Source: Actinosynnema sp040640215
Lineage (GTDB): Bacteria > Actinomycetota > Actinomycetes > Mycobacteriales > Pseudonocardiaceae
NCBI RefSeq assembly: GCF_040640215.1
Contig: NZ_JBFABG010000001.1
Span: 62,001 to 126,000 of the forward strand
Direction: 5' to 3'
DNA: 64,000 bases
Under the pieces are notes generated by a model. That model did not search any database. It saw only the letters and a program-made list of their open reading frames with translations, and had not been told where the DNA came from. How positions within the stretch are numbered: position 1 is the stretch's first letter; each line of letters starts with the position of its first letter. This document shows, in pieces, positions 57,701 through 64,000 of this stretch. The translations under genes were made by a program, and so were the position numbers.

Positions 57701-57880
57701 GCAGGCCCAGGCCAGGAGCGAGCCGGAGGGGTCGAAGCGGGGCGCGGACGCCGGCGCGCGGTCGGCGGTCACCCGCCAGGCCCGGCCGCCGGCGAGCGGA
57801 GCCAGCCACACGTCGTCCTCGGCCACGAAGGTCACCAGGTCGCCGTGCAGGTGGGGGTAGCGGAGGTAGGCGTCGGTCAC
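54716..57880 (-). CDS. Tricorn protease homologue (peptidase S41)
   Basis: 1054 residues, full length for the family. N-terminal beta-propellers (about 1-650; MTDAYLRYPHLHGDLVTFVAEDDVWLAP is the typical opening region), interrupted by an Asp/Lys run (DDDKDKDKDDE), then the C1 helical region, a PDZ domain (about 745-835: GVAVRAGDAIVAVDGRRVDELTG) and the S41 catalytic domain (about 850-1040). The late IADEFAGSDGDIVNVAIKEMG includes the nucleophilic Ser of the GSDGD segment, and RENGGGHTSQLV is the conserved tail-speck region. Degrades peptides downstream of the proteasome. Cytosolic: no signal peptide. Confidence 0.93.
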   Translation of the reverse strand: MTDAYLRYPHLHGDLVTFVAEDDVWLAPLAGGRAWRVTADRAPASAPRFDPSGSLLAWACRRDGAPEVHVAPVAGGESTRLTFWGSASTGVRGWTPAGEVVAVTTAGEATRNRRWAHAVPTDGGPPRRLPYGWVGDVAHGPSNEVVVTSAYGKDPAYWKRYRGGSAGRLWVDTTGDREFTRILPGLTSSLHAPMWVSGRIAFLSDHEGVGSVYSCLPDGSDLRRHTEQEFFARAATTDGSRVVYQHAGDLWLLDSLDARPRRLDVVLGGPRTAARPRPVSSRPDDFHPDRTGRAGVVEVRGTVHWVTHRDGPARALAETPGVRARLPRVVGDGVVWVTDAEGEEGLEFAPAGGVVPGDAPRRVAVGKLGRVLELVPSPDGRRLAVATHHGRLLLVEVESGEVREVVREADPHVTDLAFSADSNWLAWSHPGPGPLRHIKMTNTTDLSVVDVTPLRFADYSPAFTEDGRYLAFLSLRTFDPVYDAHVFDLSFPTGCRPFLLPLAATTPSPFDPLRLGRPVGDDDKDKDKDDENPITVVDLDGLADRVVPVPVAAAGYAGLTTAKGGLLWLRSPLRGVLGDNLATPSARPPRAVLERFDLTRCRTEVLVDGVDAYEVTGDGQRIVLQDGGDLRVVPADRKVDAEDSDSVDVDLSRVRVVVDRAAEWRQSYAEAGRLMRDLFWRADMGGVDWSGVLDRYRPLVDRLGAYSDLVDLLWEVQGELGTSHAYVVPAPGAPGHPIGLLGADLARDESGAWRVARVIPGETSDPDARSPLAAPGVAVRAGDAIVAVDGRRVDELTGPAPLLVGTAGKPVELTVRPGGGGEPRRVVVVPLEDDEPLRYHAWVADRRARTHELSGGRVGYLHVPDMMGNGWAQLHRDLRVELARDAVVLDVRENGGGHTSQLVVEKLARKIIGWQVARGYSTYESYPQDAPRGPVVAIADEFAGSDGDIVNVAIKEMGIGPVVGTRTWGGVVGIDFQFDLVDGTVVTQPRYALWFARHGWGVENHGVDPDVEVVMTPQDRVAGRDPQLETAVRMALESLEGRPAFTPPAIPPLG

Positions 57881-57916
57881 GTGATCGACGTTAGCGCGAC
57901 ACCCCGACCGCCGGCC

Positions 57917-58087
57917 TCACGCTTGCTTGAGCCGATCGAGGAAACTCCCGGCGGAATCCATCGGGAACCGAAGCACCGGCCCGTCGGGGTTCTTCGAATC
58001 CCGCACCGCCACCACCCCGACCGATCGCGCCACCTCCACGCAATTCGAGGTGGTGTTGCTCCGACTCGCTTTTCGCCAGGTCGTCAC
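57917..58087 (-). CDS. DUF397 small protein
   Basis: 56 residues from a GTG that overlaps the XRE gene's stop (GTGA). DUF397 signature: TTWRKASRSNTTSNCVEVA, VAVRDSKNPDGPVLRF. In Streptomyces DUF397 proteins pair with adjacent XRE regulators (the BldB/WhiJ-like systems) and modulate development or act as partner to the DNA-binding protein. The pairing and coupling here fit that model. Confidence 0.9.
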   Translation of the reverse strand: MTTWRKASRSNTTSNCVEVARSVGVVAVRDSKNPDGPVLRFPMDSAGSFLDRLKQA

Positions 58088-58926
58088 GTCATCCGCCCTT
58101 CCATCTCCTCGGCACACCTGGCGATCAGGCCCACCGAGTCCTCCGGACCGACCGTCGCGGCCATCAAGGCCGGCTTGATGTCTTCGTACGCCCGGACGTC
58201 CTGCCGCTTGTAGAGGAACACCCCCGAGCGCAGGTGCTCCAAGTGCACCACCGGCGTCGTCCGCGCCGATTCGAGCATGATGAACGCCCCGAACAGACCC
58301 AGGTGGTACCCGCGCTCCCGGGGAATGACGCGAATCGTCACATTGGGCCGGCGCGCCACGTCGAGCAGATGACGCGCCTGCGCTGCCATCACCGCGCGAC
58401 CGCCGACCGGGCGGAGCAGCACGAATTCGTCGATGATCGCCAGGTACGGCACCGGATCCGCACGAGTCAGCACGCTCTGCCGACCGAGCCGGAGTTCGAC
58501 CAGCGACTCGATCTCCGAGGTCGCCACACCTCCTTCGGTCATCACGGCGCGCGCGTAGGCGGCAGTCTGGAGCAACCCCGGGACGAGCAACGCCGTGACG
58601 TCCACGATCGAGGTGGCGACCCGCTCGTACTCCATCAACGCCTTGTGCTGCGACGGCAGGCCCGCCGCCGTCTCCAACCAGCTCGACTTCGCCGTCTCCC
58701 GGGCCAGGTGGAGCAGTTCGCGGCGCTTCGCACCCACCACACCCAGCGCGCCGAGGATGGAGGCCACCTCGGTCTCCCCGGCGATCCGCTCGCCGCGCTC
58801 GTTCCGGCTGATGGTGTTCTTGTCGAGCCCCACCCGGGCACCGAGTTCGACCAGGCTCACCCGCTTGGCCTTGCGCAGGTCGCGCAGCTCCGCGCCCAGC
58901 GTTCGAGCCCGTGCGTTGCTCTCCAT
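58084..58926 (-). CDS. XRE family regulator with DUF5753 domain
   Basis: 280 residues. N-terminal helix-turn-helix (about 8-62: LGAELRDLRKAKRVSLVELGARVGLDKNTISRNERGER is the region) and a C-terminal DUF5753 domain with ALMEYERVATSIVDVTALLVPGLLQTAAYARAV and VIPRERGYHLGLFGAFIM. One of the many actinobacterial WhiJ-like regulators coupled with DUF397. Divergent from a 69-residue gene across 93 bp, which probably contains its operator. Confidence 0.92.
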   Translation of the reverse strand: MESNARARTLGAELRDLRKAKRVSLVELGARVGLDKNTISRNERGERIAGETEVASILGALGVVGAKRRELLHLARETAKSSWLETAAGLPSQHKALMEYERVATSIVDVTALLVPGLLQTAAYARAVMTEGGVATSEIESLVELRLGRQSVLTRADPVPYLAIIDEFVLLRPVGGRAVMAAQARHLLDVARRPNVTIRVIPRERGYHLGLFGAFIMLESARTTPVVHLEHLRSGVFLYKRQDVRAYEDIKPALMAATVGPEDSVGLIARCAEEMEGRMT

Positions 58927-59019
58927 GTCGATCAGCCTACGACGTCACCCAACCGGGTAATCGCGTTTTCCCAGGGAATCCCATAGCGTTCTAGGTAATA
59001 CCAGAGCAGAGGAGAGAGC

Positions 59020-59229
59020 ATGCCGAAGCCCCGCGCGGAGATGCAGTCCTGGGTCCGCATCGAAGAAGAGACCAAGATCGAGTACCGCTCCGACCCCACC
59101 GAGGTGCTGCTCGCGATCGGCAACCTGCCCGAGTTCGAGATCGTCGCCACGCCGGCGGCGCTGCGCCGGTTCCTCGACCTGGGCGCGCAAGCCCTACAGG
59201 ACCTCGAAAACGCTCACGCCGGCCAGTAG
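59020..59229 (+). CDS. Small hypothetical protein divergent from the XRE gene
   Basis: 69 residues, unrecognised. Strong AGAGGAGAG ribosome site 5 nt before the ATG. An N-terminal mixed segment MPKPRAEMQSWVRIEEETKI leads to a strand-like EYRSDPTEVLLAIGN and a C-terminal helical part AALRRFLDLGAQALQDLENA. Its last 16 bp overlap the 3' end of convergent mazG. Placement opposite an XRE/DUF397 pair suggests it is a regulated target or third component. Confidence 0.7.
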   Translation: MPKPRAEMQSWVRIEEETKIEYRSDPTEVLLAIGNLPEFEIVATPAALRRFLDLGAQALQDLENAHAGQ

Positions 59230-60173
59230 GTGCGCCAGTCGTCGGCGCTCAGCCGCTCGACGCCCGCCGCGCGCGCGGCCCGTTCGGCTTCGCGCACCCG
59301 GCCCTCGAACGTCCGCGCCACCGCGCGCAGTTCGGTCTCCGGGTCCTCGCCCGCGAGCTTCGCCAGCGCGGCCACCACGAACAGCGTGACCCCCGCGCCG
59401 TCCCCGTCGGGCAGCAGCTCCACCGGCAACCCGGCCCGCGCCACCCGCTGGACCAGCTTCCCGGCCAGCGCCACGGCGGGCTGCCCGGCGGCGACCCCGT
59501 CCAGGCTGGACTCCCGCTGCTTCTCGACCTGCTTCAGCTCTTCCCACCGGTGCTGCTGGGAGGCGGCGTCGCGCACCGCCGGGTCGTTCCCCTCGAACAC
59601 GTGGGGGTGCCGCCCGACCAGCTTGCGCACCAGGTCGCCGGCCACCTCGTCGACCCCGAACGGCTCGACGTCCTCGCTCGCGATCCGCGAGTGGAACAGC
59701 ACCTGGAGCAGCACGTCGCCGAGCTCTTCGCGCAACGCGCCCCGGTCACCGTCCTCGATCGCCTCCAGCAGCTCGTAGGTCTCCTCCACGAGGTACTGGC
59801 GCAACGACTTGTGGTCCTGCTCCGCGTCCCACGGGCACCCGCCCGGCGACCGCAGCCGGTCCATCACCGCGACGGCGTCCACCAAGGCCGTCCCGGCCGG
59901 GTTCCGCACCACGACCGCGCCGGCGTCGACCAGCTCGGCGGCGTACGCGTCCAGCGCGGTGGTCAGGTACACGACGGCACCGTCGACCGCGCCCACCGGG
60001 ACGTCCCCCACCGGCACGACGCCCAGCTCACCCCAGTAGGCCGCGTCCAGCTCCGCCGAGGCGAACACCGCCGCCGCGCCCCGCAGAGCGGGCAACGCGG
60101 CGGCGGGCAGCACCGAGGAACTGGGGCCGAGCAGTACGACGGTGGTGGCCGGAACGGGGTCCACCGCACTCAC
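59214..60173 (-). CDS. mazG: Nucleoside triphosphate pyrophosphohydrolase MazG
   Basis: 319 residues. N-terminal variable domain (about 1-105), then MazG core: LVDAVAVMDRLRSPGGCPWDAEQDHKSLRQYLVEETYELLEAIEDGD holds the ExxE and the matching EELGDVLLQVLFHSRIA supplies ExxD, which bind Mg2+. Hydrolyses (d)NTPs, including damaged ones, to monophosphates. Starts with a GTGA overlap with the SurA-like gene. The mfd-mazG neighbourhood is as in M. tuberculosis (Rv1020-Rv1021). Confidence 0.92.
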   Translation of the reverse strand: MSAVDPVPATTVVLLGPSSSVLPAAALPALRGAAAVFASAELDAAYWGELGVVPVGDVPVGAVDGAVVYLTTALDAYAAELVDAGAVVVRNPAGTALVDAVAVMDRLRSPGGCPWDAEQDHKSLRQYLVEETYELLEAIEDGDRGALREELGDVLLQVLFHSRIASEDVEPFGVDEVAGDLVRKLVGRHPHVFEGNDPAVRDAASQQHRWEELKQVEKQRESSLDGVAAGQPAVALAGKLVQRVARAGLPVELLPDGDGAGVTLFVVAALAKLAGEDPETELRAVARTFEGRVREAERAARAAGVERLSADDWRTYWPA

Positions 60174-61105
60174 GGCTTGGTCTGCCGGGCGGTGGCCTGG
60201 AAGCCGGTCAGCTCCTCGTCGCGCGGGGCCAGTGCGATCGCCGTCGCGTCCCACACGCCGTAGCGCGGGTTGACCTTGATCGCGGGCTCGCCCGCGAGCC
60301 GCTGCACCAGCCGCAACCCGATCTGCTCCAACAACTGGGGCGTGAGCTGCTCGGTGGACGAGTCGCTGCCGCTCTTCGCGTCGTCGTCGCGAGCGGTCAC
60401 GTGGGCGACGAGCCACTGCGCGCTGCCGGGGTCCGGCGCGAACGCCACGACCGTGCCGGGCTCGACGCCGAACAGCGGCGAGCCGGCGGCCTGCGGCGAG
60501 TCGGCCGACTTGACCTTCTGCCCCACCTTCGCGAGCTGCTGGCCCCCCGCGCCCTTCGGGCCGGAGCGGACGAACTCGGCCATCAGCCGGGGGTCGGCCG
60601 CGACCTGCTTGGCCTTCGCGACCGCGTCCTTGCCGTCCTTGGTGAAGAAGTAGTCGAAGGTGACTTCCATCCGGTCCACGTACTTGCGCGCCAGCTCGAC
60701 CAGCAGTAGCTGGTCCTTGGCCCGCTCGCGGAACGAGGCGGCGTCGTAGACCGTGTTCTGCGAGGCGGCTTCCGCGCCGCCCGCGTTCTCCACGGACTCC
60801 GTCACGGCCTCTTCGGACACCGTCACGCCCTCGCGCTGCGCGGCCCGCTCGATCAGCTCGTGCTGCACGCCCAGGGTCACCAACTGGCGGGACACCTGGT
60901 CGAGCTTGCGCTGTTCGTGCAGCTTCTGGGCCTCCGGCTCCTTCTGGAGCACGGTGTCCAGGCGCTGCTGGACCTGTTCGAGCGGGATCACGGTGTCGCC
61001 GACGATCGCGGCCGAGCCCACCTGGCTCGGGCCGCTGCCGCAGCCCGCCACCAGCAGTGCGACGGCCGCGCCGACCAGGGTGAAGCGCCTCTGCACAGTC
61101 CTCAC
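60170..61105 (-). CDS. SurA N-terminal domain lipoprotein (peptidyl-prolyl isomerase-like chaperone)
   Basis: 311 residues. Lipoprotein signal with lipobox LVAGC (Cys22). The next part is a SurA-N-like helical domain: AAIVGDTVIPLEQVQQRLDTVLQ and QVSRQLVTLGVQHELIERAAQREGVTVSEEAVTESV. No complete parvulin domain with its catalytic residues is evident; residues about 160-250 may be a degenerate one. Likely extracytoplasmic folding helper. Lies between mfd and mazG in one operon. Confidence 0.8.
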   Translation of the reverse strand: MRTVQRRFTLVGAAVALLVAGCGSGPSQVGSAAIVGDTVIPLEQVQQRLDTVLQKEPEAQKLHEQRKLDQVSRQLVTLGVQHELIERAAQREGVTVSEEAVTESVENAGGAEAASQNTVYDAASFRERAKDQLLLVELARKYVDRMEVTFDYFFTKDGKDAVAKAKQVAADPRLMAEFVRSGPKGAGGQQLAKVGQKVKSADSPQAAGSPLFGVEPGTVVAFAPDPGSAQWLVAHVTARDDDAKSGSDSSTEQLTPQLLEQIGLRLVQRLAGEPAIKVNPRYGVWDATAIALAPRDEELTGFQATARQTKP

Positions 61106-61118
61106 AGGAGCTACCTTC

Positions 61119-64000
<2,882 letters not shown>

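Noticed and set aside
54440..58213. A 1257-codon plus-strand open frame opposite the tricorn gene
   Set aside because: It mirrors the third-position GC bias of the real gene, is rich in His/Arg/Val/Gln of the shadow type, and shows no domain.

Overview
The window is high-GC actinobacterial DNA, most likely from the Pseudonocardiales (Saccharothrix, Actinosynnema or Lentzea type). Evidence is the GTG/ATG starts with 4-nt stop/start overlaps, a mycothiol gene (mca), an XRE/DUF397 regulator pair, and two blocks whose order matches my memory of Mycobacterium tuberculosis: roughly Rv1084 to Rv1074c at the left, and mfd to ppx2 (about Rv1020-Rv1026) at the right. I see no integrase, transposase, CRISPR array or rRNA gene. 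Both ends are cut: an M1 aminopeptidase-like gene at the left and mfd at the right.

Left third (1-16 kb): housekeeping. It holds a DUF255 thioredoxin-fold protein, a calcineurin-like phosphatase, mca with a coupled small membrane gene, a DUF4307 gene, greA behind a terminator-like leader, an Lrp regulator divergent from hpd (tyrosine catabolism), the reverse transsulfuration pair metB and cbs flanking a proline-rich RDD protein, a thiolase, and a BI-1 family membrane protein.

Middle (16-31 kb): accessory functions. A secreted surface protein is coupled to a class F sortase, followed by a divergent deacetylase-like protein. A PQQ cofactor operon (pqqA-C-D-E, an extra 31-codon ORF, pqqB) is divergent from a secreted PQQ-type sugar dehydrogenase, so cofactor and user are encoded together. 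A sensor kinase/response regulator pair and a DUF885 protein follow. Then comes the most novel locus, at 30470-28176 on the minus strand: a 40-residue peptide gene, an ATP-grasp ligase of the peptide-maturase type and a SagB-type flavin oxidoreductase, translationally coupled, looking like an undescribed RiPP cassette. Its last gene carries a TTA codon and ends 87 bp from a tRNA gene with a UAA anticodon but a short variable region.

Right third (31-64 kb): type II NADH dehydrogenase; a MoxR/DUF58/DUF4129 operon with four 4-nt overlaps; uracil-DNA glycosylase; S10 carboxypeptidase-like protein; an oppABCDF oligopeptide importer; then ppx, two lytic transglycosylases, DUF501, divIC, eno, a GlxA/DJ-1 pair, a giant S41 tricorn-like protease, an XRE/DUF397 locus, mazG, a SurA-like lipoprotein and mfd. 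Convergent gene pairs are usually separated by perfect GC-rich stem-loops.
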